Assembly (NCBI RefSeq): GCF_000429965.1
Contig: NZ_KE387004.1
Location: 189,526 to 253,525 of the forward strand
Length of the DNA: 64,000 nt
Direction: 5' to 3'
DNA from: Desulfogranum mediterraneum DSM 13871
GTDB lineage: Bacteria > Desulfobacterota > Desulfobulbia > Desulfobulbales > Desulfobulbaceae
In this document: one piece after another, positions 49,075-58,312 of the stretch
Layout of the letters: the number at the start of each line of letters is the position of its first letter
Numbering within the stretch: position 1 is the stretch's first letter
Notes under the pieces: generated by a model
What the model saw: only the letters and a program-made list of their open reading frames with translations
The model's database searches: none
Told to the model about the DNA's origin: nothing
Made by a program: the position numbers and the translations under genes

Positions 49075-49230
49075 AACTGGACAAACGCCTGAAAAGGCAG
49101 CTGGCATCCCTCTTGCTTCAGAAGATGAAGAACAAGGCCGGTCTCTTCTTTGCCACAACCGTCACGGCCGACAAAACAGAACCAAGCCCAGCCAAGCCGC
49201 TTACCTCAGCAGCACCAACGAGAGCAGATC

Positions 49231-50844
49231 ATGGATTCAAACCAGAGGACAGGGCCTACAACCAGCGCCGATGCCCAGAAGATGGAGCTGTTGGCGCTCC
49301 ACCGAATAACCGAGCTCATCGGCAACGCCGCCAACCTGGAGACGACCCTGGCTAACATCCTGGCCGTGCTCTACAATACCATGAAGATGGAACGGGCAAC
49401 CCTGTTGCTCTATGATCAGCAACGGCAGAAGCTCGCCATCAAGGCCTCCTACGGTCTCTCTGCAGCGGAAGAAATGCGGGGGGTCTACAGTCTGGATGAG
49501 GGGATTTCCGGCCGGATTTTTCGGACCAAGTCCCCCTTTGTGGTCCCGGATATTCAGAGTGAACCCCTCTTTCTCAACCGGACAGGGGCCCGTTCACAAC
49601 TGGACCGGACCAAGGTCGCCTTCCTCGGGGTACCGGTATCGGTACAGGGACGGCCAGAGGGGGTGCTCACGGTGGATCGACTCTTTGGAGACGAGGTCTC
49701 CTTTGACGAGGACATCCGCTTTCTCATGGTCCTGGCGACCCTGATCGCCCAGTTCCTTACCCTGCACCGGGAGATCCAAAAAAAGGAGGCCAGACTGGTC
49801 CGGGAAAACGAGTCCCTGAAGGCCAAGCTGCATCGAACCCATAAGGGCCACTACATCATCGGTCACTCCAAGCCCATTGGAGAGGTCTTTAATATCATAC
49901 AAAAACTTTCGCGAAGCAATGCCACCGCCCTGCTTTTGGGAGAGTCCGGGACCGGCAAGGAGCTGGTGGCCCGTGCCATCCATGAAAGCGGCCTGCGCTG
50001 CAAGCGCTCCTTTATTAAGATCAACTGCGCGGCCCTGCCCGAGACCCTGCTGGAGAGTGAGCTGTTCGGCCACGAACGAGGTGCCTACACCGGCGCGCAC
50101 ACCTCCCGTGCAGGACGATTTGAGCTTGCCGACAGGGGCACCCTCTTCCTGGACGAGATAGGAGAGATGCCCCTGGCCCTCCAGGCCAAGATGTTACGGG
50201 TACTCCAGGAGAGGCAGTTTGAACGGCTGGGCGGGACCAAGACCCACAGCGTGGATGTCCGCATCATTGCCGCCACCAATGTCAGCCTTGACCAGGCAGT
50301 GACCGGGGGGAGGTTCCGTGCAGACCTCTACTATCGCCTCAATGTGGTACCCATAACCCTGCCCCCGTTGCGGGAACGAAGCGACGATATCCCCCTGTTG
50401 CTCAACCACTTCCTCAGCGCCAGTAACCAACGCAACGCTCGGCGGATAAAGATCAGCTCTGAACTGCTCGATTTCCTGATGAGCTACCAGTGGCCGGGCA
50501 ATGTCCGGGAGATGCAGAACCTGGTTGAGCGAATGGTGATCCTGGCCGAAGGCGACCGACTCACCTTAAACGACCTCCCCTCTGACCTCCTGACCTGCTC
50601 TGCACCCCTGGGGAGCGTTCTTCCCCTGCCGGACAGGGACAGAGGGAGGGTCACGCCTCCGACGCCCCCTCCGTCATCGCTTCAGGAGTTGGAACGCAGC
50701 CAGATCATTGCCGCCCTCAACCGCAACGGCTGGGTCCAGGCAAAGGCGGCCAGGGAGTTGGGACTCACCCAGAGGCAGATCGGCTACCGCATCAAAAAGT
50801 TCAACCTGCAGCAGGAAAACCCCTACCGCCAGGACTCGGAGTAG
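49231..50844 (+). CDS. nifA: Sigma-54-dependent activator NifA
   Basis: 537 residues. Domains: an N-terminal GAF (about 20-180, LHRITELIGNAANLETTLAN), an AAA+ sigma-54 activator core (about 210-445) with Walker A GESGTGKE, the sigma-54 contact loop GAYTGA (the usual GAFTGA with Tyr for Phe) and Walker B LFLDEIGEM, and a C-terminal Fis-type helix-turn-helix (WVQAKAARELGLTQRQIGYR). There is no Cys-rich linker of the oxygen-sensing rhizobial type. The ATG at 49231 is preferred because the family similarity begins just after it. It is transcribed away from nifH and ends five bases from the nifV stop. Confidence 0.93.
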   Translation: MDSNQRTGPTTSADAQKMELLALHRITELIGNAANLETTLANILAVLYNTMKMERATLLLYDQQRQKLAIKASYGLSAAEEMRGVYSLDEGISGRIFRTKSPFVVPDIQSEPLFLNRTGARSQLDRTKVAFLGVPVSVQGRPEGVLTVDRLFGDEVSFDEDIRFLMVLATLIAQFLTLHREIQKKEARLVRENESLKAKLHRTHKGHYIIGHSKPIGEVFNIIQKLSRSNATALLLGESGTGKELVARAIHESGLRCKRSFIKINCAALPETLLESELFGHERGAYTGAHTSRAGRFELADRGTLFLDEIGEMPLALQAKMLRVLQERQFERLGGTKTHSVDVRIIAATNVSLDQAVTGGRFRADLYYRLNVVPITLPPLRERSDDIPLLLNHFLSASNQRNARRIKISSELLDFLMSYQWPGNVREMQNLVERMVILAEGDRLTLNDLPSDLLTCSAPLGSVLPLPDRDRGRVTPPTPPPSSLQELERSQIIAALNRNGWVQAKAARELGLTQRQIGYRIKKFNLQQENPYRQDSE

Positions 50845-50849
50845 CCCCT

Positions 50850-51977
50850 TCAGCTGAGCTGCCAGAGGCTCTTCAGTTCCTGAAGGGTCAAACCACGGCC
50901 CTTGTCCCTCCCTGCCCGGCGGACCTTCTCGACCAGGCCATCGAGCCTGGCCTCACTGGCCGGACCCTCAAGCAGGCCAAGACGCTCCAACTGGTGACCC
51001 AGGGCCGCCTTACCGCTCTTGGCCCCGATCAACAGCCGGCGCTTGCTGCCGATTCGTTCCGGCGGGTAGGGTTCATAGGTGCGTGGCTCTTTGAACAGGC
51101 CGTCGAGATGGAGACCGGACTCACAGCTGAAGATGGCCTCTCCCAAGAGCGGCTCTCTGGAGCCGATGACGACTCCCGCTTCGGCTGCAAGGTAGAGGGC
51201 CAGAGACTTCAGGGGCTTGAGTTGCATCCCCCCCTCTCCCCGCAGGATCACCAGGTAGGCGACCAGCTGTTCCAGGGGAGCACAGCCGGCCCGCTCCCCC
51301 AAACCGAGGAGCGCCCCATCGGCCCAGTTGGCCCCGGCCTCCAGGGCGGCGACGGCATTACCGCAGGCCAGGCCAAAGTCATTGTGGGTGTGCACCCCCA
51401 ACTCTGCCCGAATGGTCACCTCGCCTACCTGTTCCACCAGTCTGCTCAGGCTCCCGGGAGAGGCAACCCCCACGGTATCGGCAAGCCTGATCCGGACGGC
51501 ACCTGCCTCTTCGGCAAGCCGGGCCATTTCCCGGACAAAGCCGGCCTCTGCCCGGGTGGCGTCTTCGAAGCCGACCGCCACCTCCAGCCCCAGGCCGATG
51601 GCCAGCCCGATGCTCTCTGCCAGGGTCCGGCAGGCCCAGGCACGATCCCTCTCCAGCTTATGGCGCAGATGGATATCAGACACCGGTATGGAGAGGGAGA
51701 CCACCCTGCCCCCCAACTCGGCTGCATGTCGAATATCAGCATCCAGACAACGGGCCCAGAGGGAGGTACGAAGCCCGGGATGGTGGCCTGCACAGTAGGC
51801 CAGCAGTTCAGCGAGTTGGTGGGAAAGGGGGGAGGCAATCCCCAATTCGACCTCAGCCACCCCGACTTGGGCCAGGTGATCGACGATGCTCTTTTTCTGC
51901 TCCAGGCTGAAGTTCAGCCCTGGGGTCTGCTCCCCTTCTCTGAGGGTGGTATCGATGAGTTTGTACGAATCTGTCAT
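50850..51977 (-). CDS. nifV: Homocitrate synthase NifV
   Basis: 375 residues. It condenses 2-oxoglutarate and acetyl-CoA to homocitrate, the organic ligand of FeMo-co. DTTLREGEQTPG at the N-terminus and the metal site GVHTHNDFG are characteristic of the LeuA/NifV family, and the length fits NifV rather than isopropylmalate synthase. AAGGAG precedes the ATG. It converges on nifA and has its own sigma-54-like promoter. Confidence 0.94.
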   Translation of the reverse strand: MTDSYKLIDTTLREGEQTPGLNFSLEQKKSIVDHLAQVGVAEVELGIASPLSHQLAELLAYCAGHHPGLRTSLWARCLDADIRHAAELGGRVVSLSIPVSDIHLRHKLERDRAWACRTLAESIGLAIGLGLEVAVGFEDATRAEAGFVREMARLAEEAGAVRIRLADTVGVASPGSLSRLVEQVGEVTIRAELGVHTHNDFGLACGNAVAALEAGANWADGALLGLGERAGCAPLEQLVAYLVILRGEGGMQLKPLKSLALYLAAEAGVVIGSREPLLGEAIFSCESGLHLDGLFKEPRTYEPYPPERIGSKRRLLIGAKSGKAALGHQLERLGLLEGPASEARLDGLVEKVRRAGRDKGRGLTLQELKSLWQLS

Positions 51978-52012
51978 GAAGGGCTCCTTGAATGAGGTTC
52001 TCCCGAGGGTAC

Positions 52013-52028
52013 AGCAAGAGCGATACCA
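52013..52028 (-). promoter_or_regulatory. Sigma-54-like promoter of nifV
   Basis: Minus strand TGGTATCGCTCTTGCT keeps GG-N10-GC and TTGCT, with two deviations from the nifH/nifE promoter in the -24 element. It lies 36 bp before the nifV ATG. Confidence 0.6.
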
Positions 52029-52109
52029 GTCCGTGGCGGTGGCTACAGATGATTCAGGAGAACCGCCGCCTCATCGGCTGAGCCGAGTTCATCCTGGACG
52101 CTCTCCCCT

Positions 52110-52151
52110 TAAAAAAAGAAGAGCCGAACAGCACAGTGCTGTTCGGCTCTT
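52110..52151 (-). terminator. Strong Rho-independent terminator of enoyl-CoA hydratase gene
   Basis: An exact palindrome on the minus strand from AAGAGCCGAACAGCAC to its complement, followed by CTTTTTTT. It separates the upstream gene from the nifV promoter. Confidence 0.92.
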
Positions 52152-52243
52152 ATCTGCAAAGGCCCCTCAAGCTGCGTTCAAGGCAGCCTCAAGAGAGGCA
52201 AAAGGGCTGCCCTTCCAGAGCCTGCCACAAGGCAGGATGATCC

Positions 52244-53023
52244 CTACTTTTCCTGCCAGACCGGGTTGCGCCGTTCAAAGAAGGCCCGGACCCCCTCCTT
52301 GGCGTCATCGGTGGTGCAGAGGCGGGCAAAGGCCTCGTTCATCAGGTCAAACTGACGGAAGTAGTCCATATCCTCAGAGGCATAGTAGCCCTGCTTGGCA
52401 ATCTGAACCGCCACCGGGCTCTTCTTGGCCAGGGTCTCTGCCCAGGCCAGGGCTGCGTCCTCCAGCTCCTCCTTGGCGACTATCCGATTGAGCAGGCCAA
52501 GCTCCTTGGCCTCAGGGGCCTTGATCAGGTCACCGTAGAGTAACAGTTCAAGGGCCTTTTTCCTCCCCACACAGCGGGCCACCGGCACAATCGGGCCCAC
52601 ACAGTTCAGGCCCACATTGATGGCGGTCAGTCCCATCTTGGTATTGTCTGCGGCAATGGCCAGATCCGCTGCCGCAACCAGGCCCATACCGTTGGCCGCC
52701 GCAACTCCCTGCACCTGGGCAATAACGGGTTTTTTCAGACGGGCGATGGTGATCAGCGGCTGCTCCATGTGTTCGATCCAGGCCCGGTACTCCATGGCAC
52801 TCTTGCCTTCCAACTCGTTGACATCGATGCCCGCGCAAAAGGCCTTGCCCGCCCCCTTGACCAGGATCACCCGAACCGCGGGCTCCTCGTCCATGGCCCG
52901 CAGGGCCTGGGCAAGCTCCCCGGCAAGACCACTGTTAAAGGTGTTGAGCTGCTCCGGCCGGTTCAAGGTGATGGTGCCGACAAATCGGTCGTTTACATCG
53001 CTGAGAAGATGGGTGTACGCCAT
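52244..53023 (-). CDS. Enoyl-CoA hydratase/isomerase family protein
   Basis: 259 residues with the crotonase fold. The oxyanion-hole segments are GAGKAFCAGIDVNEL near residue 57 and AAANGMGLVAAADLAIAA near residue 105. In the active-site region NVGLNCVGP, the usual catalytic Glu positions of classical hydratases are not evident, so isomerase, thioesterase or another crotonase activity is possible. AGGAGG precedes the ATG. It is monocistronic, with repeat copy E upstream. Confidence 0.88.
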   Translation of the reverse strand: MAYTHLLSDVNDRFVGTITLNRPEQLNTFNSGLAGELAQALRAMDEEPAVRVILVKGAGKAFCAGIDVNELEGKSAMEYRAWIEHMEQPLITIARLKKPVIAQVQGVAAANGMGLVAAADLAIAADNTKMGLTAINVGLNCVGPIVPVARCVGRKKALELLLYGDLIKAPEAKELGLLNRIVAKEELEDAALAWAETLAKKSPVAVQIAKQGYYASEDMDYFRQFDLMNEAFARLCTTDDAKEGVRAFFERRNPVWQEK

Positions 53024-53068
53024 GGGTCTACCTCCTGTTTAGTGTCTAGCCCTAAAAGGCTGCTTCAC

Positions 53069-53312
53069 TCCATCTCGGGGTCATACTCAAAAAAAACATC
53101 CTCGAAATATCAATCAGCCACCTTGAAAAATTGCTTTTTTTTCCAATCTCGGCGTTGCACTCAAAATTTTATCCTAGGAATATCAATTATATGCCTGCGG
53201 TAAAATTTATCGCGCGCCTTGACTTTGATCGAAAAATCTCATTTTTCAAGGTTCCCAATTATATGTCTGCGGTGTTTTTTCTCGCAGTCCTTGAGCTTGA
53301 GCGAAAGAGCCC
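53069..53312 (-). repeat. Dispersed intergenic repeat, copy E (double)
   Basis: Read on the minus strand this is the largest copy, arranged X-X-Y-Y. The two X modules are GGGCTCTTTCGCTCAAGCTC to ACCGCAGACATATAATTG, and TTTTTCGATCAAAGTCAAGG to ACCGCAGGCATATAATTG. The Y modules begin ATTGATATTCCTAGGATAAA and ATTGATATTTCGAGGATG. AACCTTGAAAAAT joins the X modules. Both internal copies have diverged from each other. On the plus strand an open frame covers it, with two similar peptides (YMPAVKFIARLDFDRK and YMSAVFFLAVLELERK), but there is no ribosome site. Confidence 0.75.
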
Positions 53313-53611
53313 ATCTATGGACAGGCACTGTTTTAAGTTGAACTACGCCTACCTCCGACAAATCAGACTTGGTTAGTCCGTGTTTTTTTGAAAAACGCTT
53401 ACCCTTCCAGCGGGTTCTCCAGGTGAGCCGCAGCCCGCCGGGCCCGGAACGGCCCCGGTTCCAAGGGGAGTATCCACACCACCCTGCAGTTCAAGGCTCC
53501 CTAAAAATCCCCTGGTCAGAGAAAACAGGGTTTTGTATTTTCCTCTTCTGTGGCATATTCAGCCACCCCAGGCAGACAGGGATCCGCTCCCGGACACCTG
53601 GGAAAAAAGCC

Positions 53612-55066
53612 ATGCACAACAAGGAGATCGAAGAGAACACCTCCTTCACCAATACCTCAAAACGCCAAAAATACCATCGAAAAATGAAAGTAATAAAAAT
53701 CGGCGGCGGCTGCCTCAAGGGTATCAAGACCATCCGTCACATCTCCCGTCTCATCCCCAGCTACGGCAAAGGCCATATCCTTGTGGTCTCGGCCCTCTAC
53801 GGGGTCACCGATATCCTGATTAACGGGATAGACAAGGCCCTGAAAGACGAAGAGCTGATCCTGCCCCACCTGGAGATCATCCTCAAGCTCCACCTCTCGG
53901 TTGCCACCCACCTGATGGAATCGGCAGAGTGTGTCCAGGGCTACAAGCGTGAACTGGCGGACACGGTCAAGCTCCTGGAGCGCTATTACTACGGCCTCAA
54001 CTTCACAGGGGAACTCACCCCCAAGATGGCCGACGCCATCAGCTGCCTGGGTGAGCGCTTCTCGGCCCAGCTCCTGGCCTGGACCCTCCGCTCCTACGGC
54101 CTCAACTGCGGCTATATGTTTCCCCAGGAGATGCCCCTCTACACCGACGGCAAGTTCGGCGACGCCACCGTTGACCTGGAGGCCACCGGCAAGGCCCTGC
54201 AGGACTCGCTTCTCCCCTACCTTGCCGCCCATGACATGGTCTTTGTTCCCGGCTTCTACGGGGTCAGCCAGAAGGGAGAGATTACCACCTTTGGCCGTGG
54301 CGGCAGTGACTACTCGGCTGCTGCCATTGCCGCGGCAGCCGATGCCGAGGTCCTGGAGATCTGGAAGGATGTGGACGGCTTCATGACTGCTGATCCCAAG
54401 TTTGTTCCCCAGGCAGAGTTTATCCACTGCCTCTCCTACGAGGAGTGCGCCGAGCTCTCCTACTTCGGGGCCACCATCCTCCATCCCAGGACCGTGGAAC
54501 CGGTCCGCCAGCGCGGCATCGAGATCGTGATCAAGAACACCATGCGCCCCGAGGCACGGGGCACGGTGATTACCGACTCCTCGGGCCAGAGCGCAAAGAT
54601 CATCAAGAGTATCACCTATACTGAGGATATCGCCATCCTCAAGGTCCATGCCTCGGGAGTGGGCTACCGGCCGGGGATCCTCAGCATCGTCTCCGGGGCG
54701 ATCACCGATGCGGCCTTAAACATCAAATCCGTGGTCGCCACCCAGACCTGCATCAGCTTCCTGCTCTCCAAGAAGGACCTGGACCCGGCCTTCGCAGCCC
54801 TGGAACGGATCCAGCCCAGACCCTATCGCCTGCTGGAACGGGAAGACGAACTGGTGCTCCTGGCCATCGTCGGCGAAGGCCTCTCCAGCAGCATGGGGGT
54901 AGCGGCCCGCTGCTTCAGCGCCATCTCCGGGGAAGATATCAACGTGGAGATGATCTCCTTTGGCCCCTCCAAGGCGGCACTCTACTTCCTGCTCCACCGG
55001 GATAAACTCTACCAGGGGGTCCACGCCCTCCACCAGACCTTCTTTGCGGCAGCACAGCAAGCGTAG
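53612..55066 (+). CDS. Aspartate kinase
   Basis: 484 residues from 53612, or 460 from the ATG at 53684 (MKVIKIGGGCLKG), where family similarity starts. The kinase domain has KIGGGCLKG, TTFGRGGSDYSAAA and VDGFMTADPK, ending near residue 300. Two ACT domains follow (ITYTEDIAILKVHAS, LVLLAIVGEGLSSSMGVAAR), typical of feedback-regulated aspartokinases making precursors of Lys, Thr and Met. It is not fused to homoserine dehydrogenase. A hairpin stands after the stop. Confidence 0.92.
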   Translation: MHNKEIEENTSFTNTSKRQKYHRKMKVIKIGGGCLKGIKTIRHISRLIPSYGKGHILVVSALYGVTDILINGIDKALKDEELILPHLEIILKLHLSVATHLMESAECVQGYKRELADTVKLLERYYYGLNFTGELTPKMADAISCLGERFSAQLLAWTLRSYGLNCGYMFPQEMPLYTDGKFGDATVDLEATGKALQDSLLPYLAAHDMVFVPGFYGVSQKGEITTFGRGGSDYSAAAIAAAADAEVLEIWKDVDGFMTADPKFVPQAEFIHCLSYEECAELSYFGATILHPRTVEPVRQRGIEIVIKNTMRPEARGTVITDSSGQSAKIIKSITYTEDIAILKVHASGVGYRPGILSIVSGAITDAALNIKSVVATQTCISFLLSKKDLDPAFAALERIQPRPYRLLEREDELVLLAIVGEGLSSSMGVAARCFSAISGEDINVEMISFGPSKAALYFLLHRDKLYQGVHALHQTFFAAAQQA

Positions 55067-55085
55067 CATGCTGCCTGCGGACACT

Positions 55086-55137
55086 GCCGGCCTTGTTGGC
55101 TGAGCCCCTGTATGAGGGTTCAGCCAACAGCGCCGGC
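55086..55137. terminator. Long hairpin after aspartate kinase
   Basis: GCCGGC plus TGTTGGCTGAGCCC pair with GGGTTCAGCCAACA plus GCCGGC, with one mismatch and a short internal offset. No T-tract follows. Confidence 0.5.
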
Positions 55138-55155
55138 CGACCATCCCCGCCCCGG

Positions 55156-55431
55156 CTGCCGACGATCCTGCCCCAGGCCCTCAAACAGATGCTGCCGGCC
55201 ATTGTCGGCCTGTTCATCGCCGCCGTCAAGGATACCTCCCTGGCCTATATCATCGGGGTGATGGAGCTGACCACCGCGGCCTACTCCATCAACAACCGGC
55301 TGATGCTCTACCCCTTTGAGATCTACACCACCATAGCGGTGCTCTACTTCATCTGCTGCTACCTGCTCAGCCGCTACGCCAACCGGCTGGAGCGCAGACT
55401 CAGCCCGGAACGGACCAGGCTGGCGATGTAG
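55156..55431 (+). pseudogene. Remnant of a polar amino-acid ABC permease
   Basis: About 91 codons matching only the C-terminal half of HisM/GlnP-type permeases: LPQALKQMLPAIVGLFIAAV, KDTSLAYIIGVMELT and the last membrane helix. The conserved region needed for contact with the ATPase is cut, and the first three helices are missing. The upstream sequence changes to unrelated DNA at about 55155, next to the hairpin. No ATPase or binding-protein gene is adjacent, so this is a deletion remnant. Confidence 0.7.
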
Positions 55432-55471
55432 GCCCGCCCACACTCCGCCAACAGGCCCCCCGGAGAGTTGC

Positions 55472-55650
55472 TCAGCCCTTACAGGCGAGCACAACTCCAA
55501 AGACGGTCACCATTGCCCCCGAGACCTTCTCCACTCGAAAGATCCACCTCCTCAGCCCCTGTTTGCTCCGCCGGTTCCCCAAGACCTCCCGGACCAGAAC
55601 CACCAAGGTCATCCAGGGGGCATAAAGCCAGGCCACCAGGCTAGGGCCCT
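55472..55650 (-). pseudogene. Possible LysE/RhtB exporter remnant
   Basis: The minus-strand frame (PSLVAWLYAPWMTLVVLV, then GLRRWIFRVEKVSGAMVTVFG) resembles the last two helices of LysE/RhtB amino-acid exporters. The first two thirds of the protein are absent, and the upstream part of the frame is unlike the family. No ribosome site. The assignment rests on a short match. Confidence 0.35.
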
Positions 55651-55930
55651 TGCCAAGCTGAGCACAATCTTCCTTTGCCTCAGCCCACACCATTCTCCCG
55701 TCCCAGCAACATTCCAGCCACCTTCCTGTCGGAGCCGACCCCATTGCCGCTGCTGCAGCCAAGATACAAGCACCGGCAATAGTTGCTTTTCAGCAGAATC
55801 CATGCTAGCTAACTGCCAAAATTCTATAAAAATTATTACCAAAAAAGATTAACACTGTAGCTGTCAAAAAAAATTACATGGCAACTGCACATTCCCCGGT
55901 TCCGGGGACAACATTTTCCAGGAGAATCGT

Positions 55931-57667
55931 ATGAGGCAAGATAACCTTCTCACCCGCTGCAGCCGGTTGGCATTGCTGGCCTGCGGGGCCCTGCTCATCC
56001 AGGCCCAGCTCGTCCTTGCTGCCGCCATCATCGAGGGCGAGCGGATGCATCCGGTCCAGGGCACCAGGGGGATGGTGGTCACCAGCCACTTCCTGGCCAC
56101 CCAGTCGGCCCAGGAGGTACTGAAAAGGGGCGGCAACGCCATTGATGCCGCGGTGACGGCCGCCTTTTCCCTGGCCGTCACCCAGCCCCGTTCAGGCAAC
56201 ATCGGCGGAGGCGGTTTTATGCTGATCTCCTCGGAGAAAAAAGATGAGGTGGTAGCCATCGATTACCGGGAAAAGGCCCCGGCCAAGGCCTATACCGAGA
56301 TGTTTCTCGACCAGGATGGCCACGCCGACAACCAGCTCTCCCGCTTCTCCCACCAATCCGCAGGCGTGCCCGGCACGGTGGCCGGTCTGGCCCTGGCCCT
56401 GGAAAAGTACGGCACCATCACTCTCCAGGAGGCCATGGCCCCGGCCATCAAACTGGCTGAAGAGGGCTTCATCGTCACGCCCCGGTTCAGCGAGGGTCTC
56501 AAGGCCAAACAGAAGCGCCTCCAGCAATGGGACTCCTCCCGGAAACTGTTCTACAAGGCGGACGGCAGTTTCTACGAACCCGGCGATCTCTTTGTCCAGC
56601 AGGACCTGGCCGCGACCCTGAAGCGGATCTCCGCCCAGGGACCCCGGGAGTTTTACACCGGCAGGACCGCAGAACTCCTGGTGGCAGAGATGGAGCGCCA
56701 CGGCGGGATGATCACCATGGAGGACATGAAGAATTATCAGCCTGCCATCCGCACCCCCATCCACGGCAGCTACCGCGGCTACGATATCTACTCCATGTCG
56801 CCGCCCAGCTCCGGCGGCACCCACGTGGTCCAGATCCTCAACATCCTGGAGGGCTATCCCATCGCCGACTATGGCCACAACTCGGCCAGGACCATCCACC
56901 TGATGGCCGAGGCCATGAAGCGGGCCTATGCGGACCGTTCCCTCTACCTGGGTGACGAGGATTTTGTCCAGATCCCCCTCAAGGGACTCACCTCCAAGGC
57001 CTATGCCGCCTCCCTCCGGGAAACTCTCAACCAGGAACAGGCCACCCCCAGCAAGACCATCCTGCCGGGTACGCCCGTGGGCTATGAGAGCAACGAGACC
57101 ACCCACTTCTCCATCACCGACCAGTACGGCAACGCCGTCTCCACCACCTACACCATCAACTTCAGTTATGGGTCCGGGATCGCCGTGGAAGGCGCCGGCT
57201 TCCTCCTGAACAACGAGATGGACGACTTTTCCGCCAAGCCCGGCTCTCCCAACGGCTACGGCCTGATCGGCGGCAAGGCCAACAAGATCGAGCCCAACAA
57301 GCGGATGCTCAGCTCCATGTCCCCCACCATTGTCAAGGATAAGGGCAAAAACTTCCTGGTCACCGGCAGCCCCGGAGGTTCCCGGATCATCACCACCACC
57401 CTCCAGGTGATCATGAACGTGATCGACCACGGCCTGAACATCCAGTCCGCCGTGGCTGCCCCCCGGGTACACCACCAGTGGCTGCCCGATGAGATCCGGA
57501 TCGAGGAAGGTATCAGCCCGGACACCATCGCCAAACTCCAACAGATGGGCCATGCTGTCCAGCAGAAGTCTTCCATGGGGGCGATCCAGTCCATCATGGT
57601 CAAAGACGGGGTGATGTACGGCGGTGCCGACCCGAGACGAAGCACCGGCCAGGCCATGGGCTTGTAA
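55931..57667 (+). CDS. ggt: Gamma-glutamyltranspeptidase (glutathione hydrolase)
   Basis: 578 residues. A signal peptide (LALLACGALLIQAQLVLA) sends it to the periplasm. The precursor cleaves itself before the catalytic Thr in NETTHFSITD near residue 395. Other marks are GGGGFMLI, the substrate arginine region REKAPAKAY and GSPGGSRIITT. It removes gamma-glutamyl groups from glutathione and related compounds. AGGAG precedes the ATG. It is monocistronic, between the decayed 55-kb zone and a gene-poor stretch. Confidence 0.95.
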   Translation: MRQDNLLTRCSRLALLACGALLIQAQLVLAAAIIEGERMHPVQGTRGMVVTSHFLATQSAQEVLKRGGNAIDAAVTAAFSLAVTQPRSGNIGGGGFMLISSEKKDEVVAIDYREKAPAKAYTEMFLDQDGHADNQLSRFSHQSAGVPGTVAGLALALEKYGTITLQEAMAPAIKLAEEGFIVTPRFSEGLKAKQKRLQQWDSSRKLFYKADGSFYEPGDLFVQQDLAATLKRISAQGPREFYTGRTAELLVAEMERHGGMITMEDMKNYQPAIRTPIHGSYRGYDIYSMSPPSSGGTHVVQILNILEGYPIADYGHNSARTIHLMAEAMKRAYADRSLYLGDEDFVQIPLKGLTSKAYAASLRETLNQEQATPSKTILPGTPVGYESNETTHFSITDQYGNAVSTTYTINFSYGSGIAVEGAGFLLNNEMDDFSAKPGSPNGYGLIGGKANKIEPNKRMLSSMSPTIVKDKGKNFLVTGSPGGSRIITTTLQVIMNVIDHGLNIQSAVAAPRVHHQWLPDEIRIEEGISPDTIAKLQQMGHAVQQKSSMGAIQSIMVKDGVMYGGADPRRSTGQAMGL

Positions 57668-57682
57668 GCCTCTTCATTTTCC

Positions 57683-57710
57683 CGGGTGGACAGCAGAGTC
57701 TGCCCACCCG
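57683..57710. terminator. Hairpin after ggt
   Basis: CGGGTGGACAG pairs with CTGCCCACCCG, with one mismatch and a six-base loop. No T-tract. Confidence 0.45.
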
Positions 57711-58312
57711 AACCGTTCCCCCTCCCCTCGAACACCTCTACCCTGCGTAGCCGGAGTCCTCTGAACCTGAGGGGTAGAAAAAAACTTTCTCTGTTGTCTC
57801 GCCTCCTTCAAAGCCTGCAAAGAGGAGCAGGGCGCCCCCCCATGGGCCCAGGCCTCATTGGACAGCTCAGCCATCGCTCTATCGTTTATTCCTGATCGCC
57901 TCAGCCATTGCCCCACCTCCCTGGTCAGCTTCTTTTTTTAGGCCTCAACCCTTGCCAGTCCTGCCGCTCCCCTGGCCTCTACAGGACAAGGGCTTGGTCA
58001 AGGCGGAGAGACTGCCGTAAGCCAGACAGGTGCAACCAAGCCAGGGGAAGAGATCCCTTTGACACGGCAGCCCAGAAGACAAAGAGAGACCTGACCCCTT
58101 GCCCCTTTCCCGGACTGAGCACTATCCTCTGCTGGCCAAACAGGGGAACAGCCAGGAACTGCGTCAGGATATTTTCCAGTGACACCAGGCCCTCTGTCGG
58201 GACGGGCAAAAGTTGTTGGTAGCAGCGGGCCCTCTCCCTCACCAGTTAGAGGCCAAGAACAACGAGAGAGCCGGACAAACAAATGCGTTGAATAATCACC
58301 TAGTTTCAACCA
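57711..58312. other. Gene-poor stretch
   Basis: About 600 bp. Short open frames occur on both strands, but none has a ribosome site or a recognisable domain. I see no repeat copy or RNA gene here. Confidence 0.4.

Noticed and set aside
53131-53376. 81-codon plus-strand frame through repeat copy E
   Set aside because: No ribosome site. The open frame is explained by the repeat's AT-rich modules. It is kept only as an observation.
56192-57553. 453-codon minus-strand frame opposite ggt
   Set aside because: Antisense shadow; ggt has its signal peptide, catalytic Thr and ribosome site on the plus strand.
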